Origin: a bacterium
GTDB lineage: Bacteria; Armatimonadota; Fimbriimonadia; Fimbriimonadales; JBAXQP01
Length of the DNA stretch: 6,057 nucleotides
Direction of reading: 5' to 3'
Assembly (NCBI GenBank): GCA_037131655.1
Contig: JBAXQP010000169.1
Location: 1-6,057 of the forward strand
In this document: positions 5,932 through 6,057 of the stretch, piece after piece
Numbering within the stretch: the stretch's first letter is position 1
Layout of the letters: each line of letters begins with the position of its first letter
Notes under the pieces: generated by a model
What the model saw: the letters and a program-made list of their open reading frames with translations, nothing else
Databases searched by the model: none
Told to the model about the DNA's origin: nothing
Made by a program: the position numbers and the translations under genes

Positions 5932-5948
5932 TGGTGGGGCATACTAAG

Positions 5949-5978
5949 ATTGTATCACTGGAGAAGACCGAGTGTAAA
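5949..5978 (-). promoter_or_regulatory. Sigma-70-type promoter of the response regulator-kinase unit
   Basis: On the minus strand, TTTACA (5973-5978, 5 of 6) and TACAAT (5949-5954, 5 of 6) are separated by 18 bp. Transcription would start near 5942, giving a leader of about 100 nt that contains the tandem repeats. The same bases read on the plus strand (TTGTAT, 17 bp, TGTAAA) give only a weak match for the divergent gene. Confidence 0.6.
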
Positions 5979-6037
5979 GCATTTATCAAAACTAGGAACG
6001 GGAACGACCTAATCCTATTAGAAGGGGAGGGTAGAAC

Positions 6038-6057
6038 ATGTGGCAACGACCTGATGA
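6038..6057 (+). CDS. First codons of a divergent gene, product unknown
   Basis: ATG at 6038-6040 opens a frame (MWQRPD) that leaves the window after six complete codons. The call rests on a strong purine-rich Shine-Dalgarno, GGGGAGGG (6024-6031), 6 nt ahead of the ATG, and on its position facing away from the response regulator across a 196-bp shared upstream region. A small hairpin CTAAT/ATTAG (6009-6013/6017-6021) sits just before the Shine-Dalgarno. Nothing can be said of the product; it is a natural candidate target of the two-component system. Confidence 0.5.

Noticed and set aside
5995..6020. GGAACG motifs as an ECF-sigma -35 element for the divergent gene
   Set aside because: No matching CGTC/TCTA-type -10 lies at the expected 16-17 bp distance.

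Overview
This looks like part of a chromosome from an environmental bacterium of medium GC content. Five complete genes and one truncated gene are read on the minus strand, and the first codons of a divergent gene appear at the right edge. Three protein types lean towards Armatimonadota or a neighbouring phylum such as Planctomycetota: a degenerate prepilin-like protein of the C-x-N-L-K / H-x-DG class, a secreted formylglycine-generating-enzyme-type protein, and a LytR-CpsA-Psr (LCP) protein. That placement is an inference from protein style only; no rRNA or other taxonomic marker is present.

Layout, right to left in the direction of transcription. A divergent intergenic region (5842-6037) separates an unknown plus-strand gene from an OmpR/PhoB-type response regulator (5143-5841). 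The regulator is followed after only 2 bp by its sensor histidine kinase (3746-5140), and the pair most resembles PhoP-PhoR / WalR-type systems. After a 212-bp gap comes a membrane-anchored protein whose C-terminal third looks like the P1 head region of SecD, standing alone without the SecD channel (2646-3533). Next come an LCP-family cell-wall glycopolymer ligase (1536-2522), a prepilin-like membrane protein that lacks a prepilin leader (638-1423), a 394-bp gene-poor stretch, and the N-terminus of a secreted SUMF1/FGE-domain protein that runs off the left edge (1-243).

The genes do not form one operon. Only the response regulator and kinase are clearly co-transcribed. The LCP gene and the SUMF1-type gene each have their own sigma-70-like promoter with a perfect TTGACA -35 box. 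The regulator has a good promoter followed by three AGG(T/G)TA-type repeats spaced 10-12 bp, as expected for an OmpR-family binding site. Most of the proteins act at or outside the membrane (sensor kinase, SecD-P1-like protein, LCP ligase, prepilin-like protein, secreted SUMF1 protein), so the window has a cell-envelope theme, but a shared pathway is not shown.

Two observations deserve attention first: the orphan SecD-P1-like protein, and a compact cluster of nested inverted repeats at 378-484 in the long intergenic stretch, which overlaps a 72-codon open frame and could be a structured RNA or a mobile-element relic. No CRISPR array, tRNA, rRNA or intact insertion sequence was seen.
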